From Variovorax sp. WS11 (GTDB taxonomy: Bacteria > Pseudomonadota > Gammaproteobacteria > Burkholderiales > Burkholderiaceae_C), in contig NZ_JAAGOW010000005.1 of the NCBI RefSeq assembly GCF_010499245.1, positions 620,001-684,000 of the forward strand: a stretch of DNA of 64,000 bases. The letters run 5' to 3'. The notes beneath the pieces were generated by a model. That model was not told where the DNA came from. It was given only the letters and a program-made list of their open reading frames with translations, and did not search any database. This document shows, piece by piece, positions 8,163 through 16,338 of this stretch. A program made the translations under genes and the position numbers. The number at the start of each line of letters is the position of its first letter. Within the stretch, counting starts at the first letter, position 1.

Positions 8163-9602
8163 GTGCGACAGCCACGCCAACTCCTCTCGACACTCGCCTG
8201 CGCCTGGCTGCTCTACGGCTGCGGCATCAGTCCTGCCCAGGTCCCTCCGGCCGGCAGCGAATCATCCTCCACGCGGCAGGCGGCAGCCTTCTCGACGCTG
8301 GTCGCGAGCCGCAGCGCAACGGTGGTGGACATCAGCACGCTGCGTATCGGGCGCGACGAGAGCGAGGGCGACATGGACCTGGAGTTCTCGCCGGAGAACG
8401 ATTTCGCGGACCGGCTTGCCTGGCCGCTCCCGGCCAGCGCACGGATCAGCCAGATCCGGGATCTCGCATCCGGGGTCATCCTGTCGAGCGACGGGCTCAT
8501 CCTCACCAGCGCGCACGTCGTCGCGCATGTGGACGAAGCACAGGTTCGCCTGGATGACGGACGCCGATTCACGGCGCGGCTGGTCGGCAGTGACCGCCAG
8601 ACCGACGTTGCGTTGCTGAAGATTGACGCCGAAGGCCTGCCGGTGGCGGTCATCGGCGATTCGTCGCAGCTGGCGCCGGGCGACTGGGTGGCGGCGATCG
8701 GCGCGCCCTTCGGCTTTCACGGAAGCGTCACCACAGGCGTGGTGAGCGCGAAGGATCGGCTCATCGCCGGCGCCGGCGAGATTCCGTTCATCCAGACGGA
8801 CGTCGCCATCAATCCTGGCAGCTCGGGCAGCCCGCTCTTCAACAGCCGTGGCGAGGTGGTCGCGATCAATTCGATGATCTACAGCGGCAGCGGTGGCTAC
8901 ATGGGGCTGTCGTTCGCGGTGCCGATCAACCTGGCCATGCAGATCGCGCAGCAGTTGCGCGCCACCGGTGCCGTGCGCCGAGCGCGCCTGGGTGCCGAGT
9001 TCCAGGAGATGACGCCCCTGCTGGCGGAAACGTTCGGTCTCGTGCAGCCCGCCGGCGCGCTGATCGTCAAGGTGGAGCCGGACAGTCCGGCCCGGCACGC
9101 CGGGCTTGCAGCCGGCGACATCGTGACGGCCATCGACGGCGTTCCCTTCTCGCACTTTTCCGAGCTGCTGCAGCGGATTGCGGGGCGGACGCCCGGTACA
9201 CGCACCCGTCTGGCAGTCTGGCGCCGCGGCGGGACGCACATGATCTGGGTCACCTTGTCCGAGCAGCCAGCTGCACGATCCTCCTCGCCCGCCGCGGCGG
9301 TACCCGAATGGAACGATGGTCTCGGTCTGAGTCTCGGAGAGCTGTCGCCTGCATCGCGCCGGCAGCTCGGCGTCGACGGCGGCCTGCTGGTGCGCGAATC
9401 CGGCGGGCTGGCGCGCAGCGAGGGCATCCGGGCCGGCGATCTGATCTTCGCCATCAACGAGCAGCGCCTGGAGCACGTGGACGAGTTCCGGCACGCCCTT
9501 TCGCGCGCGCCGGCAGGCCAGACCGTCGCTTTGCTGGTGATGCGCGATCGTCGGTTGGCCTACGTGCCGATCCGGATCTCGGCTCGGCCCGGCTTGCCTT
9601 GA
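8163..9602 (+). CDS. HtrA/DegP-like periplasmic serine protease, lipoprotein
   Basis: A 479-residue trypsin-like protease with two PDZ domains. The GTG start gives a lipoprotein signal ending in LLYGC (lipid-attachment Cys20). The catalytic triad is H118 (TSAHVV), D148 (QTDVAL) and S221 (NPGSSGSPLF). PDZ1 is about residues 285-375 (AGLAAGDIVTAIDG) and PDZ2 about 395-475 (EGIRAGDLIFAINE). Envelope quality control is the family role. It begins 13 nt after the shortened Usp, probably in the same transcript. The signal is modest in hydrophobicity, so membrane anchoring is inferred. Confidence 0.88.
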   Translation: MRQPRQLLSTLACAWLLYGCGISPAQVPPAGSESSSTRQAAAFSTLVASRSATVVDISTLRIGRDESEGDMDLEFSPENDFADRLAWPLPASARISQIRDLASGVILSSDGLILTSAHVVAHVDEAQVRLDDGRRFTARLVGSDRQTDVALLKIDAEGLPVAVIGDSSQLAPGDWVAAIGAPFGFHGSVTTGVVSAKDRLIAGAGEIPFIQTDVAINPGSSGSPLFNSRGEVVAINSMIYSGSGGYMGLSFAVPINLAMQIAQQLRATGAVRRARLGAEFQEMTPLLAETFGLVQPAGALIVKVEPDSPARHAGLAAGDIVTAIDGVPFSHFSELLQRIAGRTPGTRTRLAVWRRGGTHMIWVTLSEQPAARSSSPAAAVPEWNDGLGLSLGELSPASRRQLGVDGGLLVRESGGLARSEGIRAGDLIFAINEQRLEHVDEFRHALSRAPAGQTVALLVMRDRRLAYVPIRISARPGLP

Positions 9603-9682
9603 CGGCGTGGCGAACGTTGCGGTCGGGATGTCCCTGGATGATCAGAATTCGCTCGCCCATTCTGCGTTCAGTGGAAGCAGTC

Positions 9683-10396
9683 CTAGCTGCACCAGATCAG
9701 GATCTGGCGGCTCAGGTCGGTCCATAGCGCTTGCAGCGCCACCGCCGCGAGCAGCCCGCCGGCGAGCCGGGTGCCCCATTCCCGGCGAACGGCATCCGCG
9801 CCCCGGCCCACGCGCTGCCACAGCCATGGGGCCAGCACCAGCGACACGCCGCTGCCGGCAGCGAAGAGCGCCATCGCCAGCGCGCCCTGGACCGGCCCGT
9901 TCGCCAGGCCGGCCAGCATCAGCGCCGAATAGAGCAGCCCACAGGGCATGGCCACCCACAGCGCGCCGAGGCCGAACAAGCCGGGCAGCGAGCCCGTCGC
10001 AGGCCGCAGGCGCGCAGCGAGCGACCGGCCGATGCGGCGGGCCCAGAGCGGCTGGCGTCCCAGTGCGGCGAGCAGCAGGGCCCATGCCAGCACGAACACG
10101 TGCAGCAGGACCCACAGCGGGCGCAATGCCGCGACGTGCTGGCTCGCGAAGGCGAGGCTTTCCACCGCGGCCGCCGCCACGGCGCCGGCCGCTGCATACC
10201 CGGCGACGCGACCCGCGTGAAGAATCCACGATGCGGAGCCGCGCCGCAGGCCAGCCGACAACGTCGCAACGCCGCCGCCTTCCGGCGCCCGCACGATGCG
10301 GATCACGCCGGCGCAGGCGGCGCCGCACATGGCGACGCAATGAGGTCCCCCGGCCAATCCCATCAGGAGCGCGGTACCCGCGAGCGCCGTCTGCAT
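9683..10396 (-). CDS. SafE/DsbD_2-like membrane protein of the cbb3/hemN neighbourhood
   Basis: A 237-residue polytopic protein with about six membrane segments. The first contains GGPHCVAMCGAACAG, a Cys-rich element, and later AMPCGLLYSAL; these are typical of the 'sulfite exporter TauE/SafE' annotations that belong to the DsbD-like cytochrome biogenesis family and are often found beside cco genes. A role in metal or redox handling for cbb3 assembly is plausible but unproven. Its ATG is 2 nt after the hemN stop, so the two genes are surely cotranscribed from the FNR box at 11876. Confidence 0.78.
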   Translation of the reverse strand: MQTALAGTALLMGLAGGPHCVAMCGAACAGVIRIVRAPEGGGVATLSAGLRRGSASWILHAGRVAGYAAAGAVAAAAVESLAFASQHVAALRPLWVLLHVFVLAWALLLAALGRQPLWARRIGRSLAARLRPATGSLPGLFGLGALWVAMPCGLLYSALMLAGLANGPVQGALAMALFAAGSGVSLVLAPWLWQRVGRGADAVRREWGTRLAGGLLAAVALQALWTDLSRQILIWCS

Positions 10397-10398
10397 GA

Positions 10399-11817
10399 TC
10401 AGACGATGCGCGAGAAGCGCGCGCGGTTCTGGTCGGCCTGCAGATAACGGTCGAAGACCATCGCAATGGCGCGCACGAAGAACCAGCCCATCGGGGTGAC
10501 CTCGATCTCGTGATCCCGCAGCTTCAGGAGATCCTGCGCGGCGAAGGGCGCCAGGGCCACGAGCTCGTTCGCGAAGTAGCGGCGGAAGTCGACCAGGTGC
10601 GCTTGCGCCATGGCTTCGAAGTCCACGCGCCCCTGGCACATCAGCGCCATGATCACCGCGCGGCGCAGCACGTCGTCGCGCGTGAGCGCCAGGCCGCGCA
10701 CGACCGGGAGGCGCTCCTGGTCCAGGTGGTCGTAGTACTCCTCCAGCGTCTTGGCGTTCTGGCAGTAGGTGGCGCCGACGGCGCCGATGGCCGACACCCC
10801 CAGCGCCACCAGGTCGCAGTCCGGCTGGGTGCTGTAGCCCTGAAAGTTTCGGTGCAGGCGGCCCTGCCGCTTGGCGATGGCCAGGGCATCCCCGGGCAAC
10901 GCGAAATGGTCCATGCCGATATAGACGTAGCCGGCTGCGCAGAGCGCCGCGATCGAGCGCGACAGCATCTCGATCCGCAAGCCGGCATCGGGCAGTTCCT
11001 CGGCCGCGATGCGCCGCTGCGCCTTGAAACGCGCCGGCAGGTGCGCGTAGGCATAGAGCGCGATGCGGTCGGGCCGCAGCTCGCAGACCTGCGCCAGCGT
11101 GCGATCGAAGGACGCGACGGTCTGGCGCGGCAGTCCGTGGATGAGGTCGATGTTGATCGAGCCGAAGCCGAGCCCGCGCGCGCTCGCCATGAGCTCGAAC
11201 ACCTGCTTTGCCGGCTGGATGCGGTGGACGGCCTTCTGCACCTCGGGGTCGAAGTCCTGGACACCGAAGCTCAGGCGATCGAAGCCCATCTCCGCCAGCC
11301 GCGCAAGGCGATGGCCGTCGACGGTGCGCGGATCGATCTCGATCGACTGCTCGCGCTCCGGCGGCAGGGTGAATGCCTCCTCAAGAACGGAGATCAGTTC
11401 GCGCAAGCCCGCATCGTGCAGGAAGGTGGGCGTGCCCCCGCCCAGGTGCAGCTGGCTGACCACGGCGCCTCGGCCGAGGTGCGCAACCTGAAGGGCCACT
11501 TCCTTCGACAGGTACTCGAGGTACTGCCGCCCGCGGCTCTGGTGCCGCGTGACGATCTTGTTGCAGGCACAGTAGTAACACAGCGACTCGCAGAACGGGA
11601 TGTGCACGTAGAGCGACAGCGGCCGCCCGTGCGCGCCAAGCTCGCTGCGCTGCCGCAGCGCCCGGACGTAGTCGTCGGCCGTGAAGGCCTCGACGAAGCG
11701 GTCCGCCGTGGGGTAGGAGGTGTAGCGCGGTCCGCAGAGGTCGAAGCGCCGCAGCAAGGCCGGCGCCGGCCTGACCGAGGACGACGCGTCGGGAGCAAGG
11801 GCCAGGGATGAGTTCAT
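10399..11817 (-). CDS. hemN: Oxygen-independent coproporphyrinogen III dehydrogenase HemN
   Basis: A 472-residue radical-SAM enzyme: the iron-sulfur cluster is held by C76-x3-C80-x2-C83 (FCESLCYYCACNK), followed by GGGTPTF. It converts coproporphyrinogen III to protoporphyrinogen IX without oxygen, supplying haem during anaerobic growth. I chose the ATG at 11817 because the extra 24 upstream codons would overlap the FNR box. The box ends 58 nt upstream, with CATAGT as possible -10. A second, very similar copy is at 56400. The downstream SafE-like gene follows after 2 nt. Confidence 0.95.
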   Translation of the reverse strand: MNSSLALAPDASSSVRPAPALLRRFDLCGPRYTSYPTADRFVEAFTADDYVRALRQRSELGAHGRPLSLYVHIPFCESLCYYCACNKIVTRHQSRGRQYLEYLSKEVALQVAHLGRGAVVSQLHLGGGTPTFLHDAGLRELISVLEEAFTLPPEREQSIEIDPRTVDGHRLARLAEMGFDRLSFGVQDFDPEVQKAVHRIQPAKQVFELMASARGLGFGSINIDLIHGLPRQTVASFDRTLAQVCELRPDRIALYAYAHLPARFKAQRRIAAEELPDAGLRIEMLSRSIAALCAAGYVYIGMDHFALPGDALAIAKRQGRLHRNFQGYSTQPDCDLVALGVSAIGAVGATYCQNAKTLEEYYDHLDQERLPVVRGLALTRDDVLRRAVIMALMCQGRVDFEAMAQAHLVDFRRYFANELVALAPFAAQDLLKLRDHEIEVTPMGWFFVRAIAMVFDRYLQADQNRARFSRIV

Positions 11818-11875
11818 CGCAGCGGCAGGGTGAAAGCAGAGTGGGCCACTATGCCGCCGGGCGGCCCCACCGCCC

Positions 11876-11889
11876 TTGATGTGCATCAA
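11876..11889. promoter_or_regulatory. FNR-type box between hemN and fnr
   Basis: TTGATGTGCATCAA is an exact TTGAT-N4-ATCAA palindrome in the divergent region. It ends 58 nt from hemN and 51 nt from fnr, so it could serve both, including fnr autoregulation. Confidence 0.8.
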
Positions 11890-11940
11890 GCCTCCTTTGC
11901 ATGTTGCGGCTCAGAATGGCCGCACACACCGATGCCTCCC

Positions 11941-12657
11941 ATGAAGATCCAGAACATCAAGGTCGCCTGCTCGAGCTGCACCCTGCGCGAGCTCTGCATG
12001 CCCGCCGGGCTGGAGCCGCATGAGCTCAAGCGCATCGACGAGCTCGTCTCCACGCGGCGCAAGGTGCGGCGCCGCGAAACCCTCTTTCGCAACGGCGAGC
12101 ACTTCACCTCGCTCTACGCGATCCGCTCGGGCTTCTTCAAGACCCGCGTGGCCAGCGAGGACGGCCGCGACCAGGTCACGGGCTTCCAGATGGCGGGCGA
12201 GATCATCGGCCTGGACGGCATCGTCAACGAACAGCACACCTGCGATGCGGTCGCGATCGAGGATTCCGAGGTCTGCGTGATGCCCTTCCAGCGCCTGGAG
12301 GCGCTGTCGCGCGAGGTCACGGCACTGCAGCGCCACGTCCACCAGATCATGAGCCGCGAGATCGTGCGCGAGCACGGCGTGATGCTGCTGCTGGGCAGCA
12401 TGCGGGCCGAGGAGCGGCTCGCCGCCTTCCTGCTGAACCTGGTGCAACGCCTGCATGCGCGAGGCTTCTCGCAATCCGAGTTCATCCTTCGGATGACGCG
12501 CGAGGAGATCGGCAGCTACCTCGGCCTCACACTCGAAACGGTGAGCCGCACGCTCTCGAAGTTCATGAGCGACGGCATCGTGGAGATCGATCAGCGCAAG
12601 GTGCGCATCGTCGATCCCGAGGGGCTGCGCCGCATCGTCAATCCTCCCGGTTGTTGA
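11941..12657 (+). CDS. fnr: FNR-type oxygen-sensing transcription regulator
   Basis: A 238-residue CRP/FNR family protein. The [4Fe-4S] ligands are C10, C13, C19 (CSSCTLRELC) and C112 (EVCVMPF), spaced exactly as C20/C23/C29 and C122 of E. coli FNR. The recognition helix LTLETVSRTLSKF carries the E-x2-S-R residues that read TTGAT. It should be a dimeric activator/repressor active only without oxygen. An in-frame ATG 9 nt upstream is possible. It is divergent from hemN across a perfect box and convergent with the cco cluster, overlapping its last gene by 20 nt. It is the likely reader of the FNR boxes in this window. Confidence 0.95.
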   Translation: MKIQNIKVACSSCTLRELCMPAGLEPHELKRIDELVSTRRKVRRRETLFRNGEHFTSLYAIRSGFFKTRVASEDGRDQVTGFQMAGEIIGLDGIVNEQHTCDAVAIEDSEVCVMPFQRLEALSREVTALQRHVHQIMSREIVREHGVMLLLGSMRAEERLAAFLLNLVQRLHARGFSQSEFILRMTREEIGSYLGLTLETVSRTLSKFMSDGIVEIDQRKVRIVDPEGLRRIVNPPGC

Positions 12658-12883
12658 TCTCCCTCGCCGGAATCGTCAACAGCAGCGTCAGCGCGCTCGC
12701 GCCCGTCGCCAGCAGCCAGAAGACGAAGAAGGCGGCCGTGTAGACCGTCTGGCGCGACAGGGCGAGCACCTCTCCGCGCCAATGCAGATCGGCAGGATCG
12801 ACCAGCGCGAACACCAGCAGCTCGGTCGCACTGGCCAAGAGGAAGGCCGGCCAGAGGATCGACATCCAGGTCTGCATCTTCAT
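12638..12883 (-). CDS. Small two-helix membrane protein at the end of the cco cluster
   Basis: An 81-residue protein with two hydrophobic helices (about residues 8-28 and 48-70) and a charged tail ending EINNRED. I do not recognise a functional family beyond its place after ccoG/ccoH in related cbb3 clusters. The ATG is 5 nt beyond the preceding ccoH-like stop, so it is cotranscribed. Its 3' end overlaps the 3' end of fnr by 20 nt on the other strand. Confidence 0.72.
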   Translation of the reverse strand: MKMQTWMSILWPAFLLASATELLVFALVDPADLHWRGEVLALSRQTVYTAAFFVFWLLATGASALTLLLTIPAREINNRED

Positions 12884-12888
12884 GATCG

Positions 12889-13164
12889 TCAGCGCCGGGG
12901 GGCCGGCACGTCGTCGGCCGGTGTCGCTGCGTGGTTGCGGCCGGCCAGGGCCGGCATCAGCTTCTTGTCGGCGAGAGCCTTGTTGATCTCGATGCCCCGG
13001 CGGTAGTAGTCCGCCTCCACCACCGGATCCGGCGTCCGCAGGGCCAGCCAGAGCGTCACGAAGCTGGCGACGACGACCACGGCGGGCCCCGCCATGACCA
13101 TCCAGACAAAGGGAAAGCGCCACCAGGGCTCGCGCTTCGGCAAGGTCATCGGGCGATCGTCCAT
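12889..13164 (-). CDS. ccoH: FixH/CcoH-like cbb3 oxidase assembly protein
   Basis: A 91-residue protein with one N-terminal membrane helix (about residues 17-43) and a short periplasmic part containing the conserved D-Y-Y-R-R-G (ADYYRRGIEIN) found in CcoH/FixH-type proteins. CcoH helps assemble and stabilise cbb3 oxidase. It follows ccoG after 17 nt and precedes the small membrane protein. Shorter than classical FixH (~150), which is normal in betaproteobacterial clusters. Confidence 0.8.
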   Translation of the reverse strand: MDDRPMTLPKREPWWRFPFVWMVMAGPAVVVVASFVTLWLALRTPDPVVEADYYRRGIEINKALADKKLMPALAGRNHAATPADDVPAPRR

Positions 13165-13181
13165 CGGGTCTCCTTCGGATT

Positions 13182-14621
13182 TCAACGGGGCACCATGAAA
13201 GTGGCTTTCTCCGACACCTGCGCGCTGCCGTCCAGCGAGCGCACGTCGAAGTGCACGGCGTGGGAGCCGGCAGTCGCGCTGCCGTAGGGAAGCTGCAGCC
13301 GAACCGCAACCCAGCGCGACTGCGCCGGGCCGACTTCGACCGGCTCGGCCGGCGAGGCGCCCAGGCCCTCGAGGCCGTGCGCCTCGATGCGGTAGCGCTG
13401 CTGCCGCTCGGTCGCGTTCATGATTTGCAGCCGGTAGACGTTCTCGAGCTGGCCGCCCTCGACGATGCGCGCCAGCGAGCCCCGGTCGCGCACCACGTCG
13501 ACCTTGAGCGGCATCCGGACGACCAGGCTTGCGAGCAAGCCGATGGTCAATGCCGCCAGCACCCCGGCGTAGATCAGCACCCGCGGGCGCAGCACCCGGC
13601 GCAGCACCTGGCTGCGCGTCCAGTGGCCAGCCATGCCGTTCTGCGTGGCGTAGCGGATGAGGCCGCGCGGAGCCGCCATCCTGTCCATCACCGTATCGCA
13701 GGCGTCGACGCAGAGCCCGCAGCCGATGCACTCGTACTGCAGCCCCTTGCGGATATCGATGCCGGTCGGGCAGACCTGCACGCACAAGGTGCAGTCGATG
13801 CAGTCGCCGATGCCCAGCGCACGGGCATCGCTGCCCTTGGAACGCACGCCGCGCGGCTCGCCGCGCTCGCCGTCGTAGCTCACGATCAGGGTGTCGCGAT
13901 CGAACATCGCGCTCTGGAAGCGTGCGTAGGGGCACATGTACATGCAGACCTGCTCGCGCATGAAGCCCGCATTGCCGTAGGTCGCGAAGCCGTAGAACAA
14001 GGCCCAGAAGACCTCCCACGAGCCCATGCGCGTCTGCAGGAAGGCCAGCCCCAGCTCGTGGATCGGCGTGAAATAGCCGACGAAGGTAAAGCCGGTCCAC
14101 AGCGCGATGCCGAGCCAGACGATGTGCTTGAACCATTTCTTGACCAGCTTCTCGAGCGAGAACTCGCCCTCGTCCAGGCGCATGCGCGCGATGCGATTGC
14201 CTTCGATCTTGTGCTCGACCCACATGAAGATCTCGCTGTAGACGGTCTGGGGACAGGCATAGCCGCACCACAGCCGCCCTGCCACCGCGGTGAAGAGGAA
14301 CAGGGAGAGCGCCGAGATCACCAGCAGCCCGGTCAGGTAGATCAGGTCCTGCGGGTACAGCACCAGGCCGAGGATGTAGAAGCGCCGCGCGCCCAGGTCG
14401 AACAGGACGGCCTGACGCTGTCCCCATTCGAGCCAGGGCAGTCCGTAGAACACCAGCTGCGTCAGGAACACCAAGGTCCAGCGCCAGCGCGTGAAGACGC
14501 CACGCACCGTGCGGGGATAGACCTTCTTGTGCGCGACGAAGAGTCCCCCGCTCTCGGGCGCGGCGGCGATCGGGATCACCCGGCGCGCCGGGCGGGTCGG
14601 TGCCGAGGCAGTGTCTTCCAC
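13182..14621 (-). CDS. ccoG: CcoG (FixG/RdxA) iron-sulfur copper reductase for cbb3 assembly
   Basis: A 479-residue membrane protein. About five membrane segments cover residues 45-215 and include WCGYACPQTVYSE. A ferredoxin-like domain then binds two [4Fe-4S] clusters (CIDCTLCVQVCPTG and CIGCGLCVDACDT), and a periplasmic immunoglobulin-like C-terminal domain follows from about residue 375. CcoG supplies reduced copper for cbb3 oxidase maturation. It begins 7 nt after ccoP and is part of the ccoNOQPGH unit. Confidence 0.93.
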   Translation of the reverse strand: MEDTASAPTRPARRVIPIAAAPESGGLFVAHKKVYPRTVRGVFTRWRWTLVFLTQLVFYGLPWLEWGQRQAVLFDLGARRFYILGLVLYPQDLIYLTGLLVISALSLFLFTAVAGRLWCGYACPQTVYSEIFMWVEHKIEGNRIARMRLDEGEFSLEKLVKKWFKHIVWLGIALWTGFTFVGYFTPIHELGLAFLQTRMGSWEVFWALFYGFATYGNAGFMREQVCMYMCPYARFQSAMFDRDTLIVSYDGERGEPRGVRSKGSDARALGIGDCIDCTLCVQVCPTGIDIRKGLQYECIGCGLCVDACDTVMDRMAAPRGLIRYATQNGMAGHWTRSQVLRRVLRPRVLIYAGVLAALTIGLLASLVVRMPLKVDVVRDRGSLARIVEGGQLENVYRLQIMNATERQQRYRIEAHGLEGLGASPAEPVEVGPAQSRWVAVRLQLPYGSATAGSHAVHFDVRSLDGSAQVSEKATFMVPR

Positions 14622-14628
14622 GGTGCGC

Positions 14629-15543
14629 CTACGGGGTCACGACAGCTTTGTTCGACAAGCCCCAGACGTAGGAGGCCAGCACATGGATCTGCGCCTCGGT
14701 CAGGCGGCCCTGCTGCGCCGGCATCTGGTTGGTCCTGCCGGTGTTGATGATCGAGATGATCGCTTCCTGCCCGTAGCCATGCAGCCAGACCTTGTCGGCC
14801 AGATTGGGCGCGCCCATCGCGGGGTTGCCGACGCCGCCGATGCCGTGGCAGGCCGCGCAGGCGCTGAATTTGCTCTTGCCCAGGCCGGCACGCACCGAAT
14901 CGTGGGGGCTGCCCGACAGGCTCAGCACGTAGTTGGCGACGTTCTTCACATCTTCGGGGGTGCCCACCGCGGCGGCCATCGGCGGCATCACGCCCGTGCG
15001 TCCACCCGTGATCGATTCCTTGATCTTGTCGGGCATGCCGCCGTGCAGCCAGTCGCTGTCGGCCAGGTTCGGGAAGCCCTTGCTGCCGCGCGCATCCGAG
15101 CCGTGACATTGCGCGCAGTTGTTGAGGAACAGGCGCTCGCCGATCGCCATGGCCGCCGGTTCGCCGGCCACGCGCTCGGCCGGCATGGCCGCATAGGCGG
15201 CGTACACCGGCTCCAGCTCGCGCTTGGCCCGGGCCTGGTCCTTGGCGTACTCGTCGGCGGTGCTCCAGGCGAGCTCGCCCTTGTAGCTGCCGAGCCCAGG
15301 GTAGGCGACCAGGTAGGCCAGGCCGAAGACGATGGTGATCACGAAGAGACCGATCCACCAGCGCGGCATCGGGTTGTTGGCCTCGCGCAGGTCCTCGTCC
15401 CAGACATGGCCGGTCGTGTTGTCCGAACCGGACGGCGCCGACGAGCGGGCCACCACCCACAGCAGCAAGGCGCACAGCAGGATGCTGCCCAGCGTGGCGA
15501 GGGCTACGTAGTTCGACCAGAAGTCGCTGAAAAAGTCGCTCAT
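14629..15543 (-). CDS. ccoP: cbb3 cytochrome oxidase subunit III, dihaem cytochrome c
   Basis: A 304-residue subunit. Two N-terminal membrane helices (about 12-32 and 62-82) anchor two cytochrome c domains with haem motifs CAQCH (143-147) and CAACH (229-233); GVMPPM and NQMPAQ provide the methionine ligands. It receives electrons from cytochrome bc1 or soluble cytochrome c and passes them to CcoO/CcoN. It lies between ccoQ and ccoG with single-digit spacing. Confidence 0.95.
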   Translation of the reverse strand: MSDFFSDFWSNYVALATLGSILLCALLLWVVARSSAPSGSDNTTGHVWDEDLREANNPMPRWWIGLFVITIVFGLAYLVAYPGLGSYKGELAWSTADEYAKDQARAKRELEPVYAAYAAMPAERVAGEPAAMAIGERLFLNNCAQCHGSDARGSKGFPNLADSDWLHGGMPDKIKESITGGRTGVMPPMAAAVGTPEDVKNVANYVLSLSGSPHDSVRAGLGKSKFSACAACHGIGGVGNPAMGAPNLADKVWLHGYGQEAIISIINTGRTNQMPAQQGRLTEAQIHVLASYVWGLSNKAVVTP

Positions 15544-15552
15544 GGGGATCTC

Positions 15553-15696
15553 TCAGTCCTGTTCGAAGGGCAAGCGGCCCGCGTCCTCGAAGGCCTTCGC
15601 ACGGCGGCGCGAGAAAGCCCACGCGAGAATGCCGATGAAGGTCGCGAAAGAGGCCAGCGTGGCCAGGATGCGCAAAGTGGTGATGTCCATCTGCAT
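15553..15696 (-). CDS. ccoQ: cbb3 oxidase small subunit CcoQ
   Basis: A 47-residue single-helix protein (ILATLASFATFIGILAWAF) with a basic patch FSRRRAK and acidic tail, matching CcoQ/FixQ. It stabilises the NOP core. A second ATG two codons in (15690) is an equally possible start. It lies 5 nt after ccoO and 9 nt before ccoP. Confidence 0.88.
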   Translation of the reverse strand: MQMDITTLRILATLASFATFIGILAWAFSRRRAKAFEDAGRLPFEQD

Positions 15697-15701
15697 GCTC
15701 C

Positions 15702-16328
15702 CTACTTCAGCGCGAGGCCGAGCGACTGGAGATAAGCCACCAGCGCATCCATCTCGGTCTTGCCCTTGATCTCGGCCGGCGCCGCGGCGATCTGTGCGTC
15801 GGTGAAGGGCACGCCGACCCGCCGCAGCGCACGCATGTGGCTCGCTGCCTGCGCGCCGTCCAGCGGCGCGTTCTCGAGCCAGGCGTAGGCCGGCATGTTC
15901 GACTCGGGCACCACGTCGCGCGGGTTGACGAGGTGGATGCGGTGCCACTCGTCGCTGTACTTGCCGCCGACACGCTGCAGGTCGGGGCCGGTGCGCTTGC
16001 TGCCCCACTGGAAGGGGTGGTCGTAGACGAACTCGCCCGCCACGGAGTAGTGGCCATAGCGCAGGGTCTCCGCCCGGAAGGGCCGGATCATCTGCGAATG
16101 GCAGTTGTAGCAGCCCTCGCGTACGTAGACATCGCGGCCCAGCACCTGCAGCGAACCCGGCGGCTGCATGCCGGCGACGGCCTCGGTGGTGGACTTCTGG
16201 AAGAACAGCGGCACGATCTCGACCAGGCCGCCGATGGCGACGACCAGCAGGATCAGCACCACCATCAGGAAGTTGTTGGTCTCGATCTTCTCGTGCGAGA
16301 AGCCGGATTGGGGAGCGCTTGAACTCAT
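15702..16328 (-). CDS. ccoO: cbb3 oxidase subunit II, monohaem cytochrome c
   Basis: A 208-residue membrane-anchored cytochrome c: one N-terminal helix (about 20-42) and a haem motif CYNCH (73-77) in the highly conserved context EGCYNCHSQMIRPF; the methionine ligand is in ESNMPAY. It relays electrons from CcoP to CcoN. I used the ATG after GAGGAAGAA; an ATG 18 nt upstream overlaps the ccoN stop. Confidence 0.95.
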   Translation of the reverse strand: MSSSAPQSGFSHEKIETNNFLMVVLILLVVAIGGLVEIVPLFFQKSTTEAVAGMQPPGSLQVLGRDVYVREGCYNCHSQMIRPFRAETLRYGHYSVAGEFVYDHPFQWGSKRTGPDLQRVGGKYSDEWHRIHLVNPRDVVPESNMPAYAWLENAPLDGAQAASHMRALRRVGVPFTDAQIAAAPAEIKGKTEMDALVAYLQSLGLALK

Positions 16329-16338
16329 GATTTCTTCC

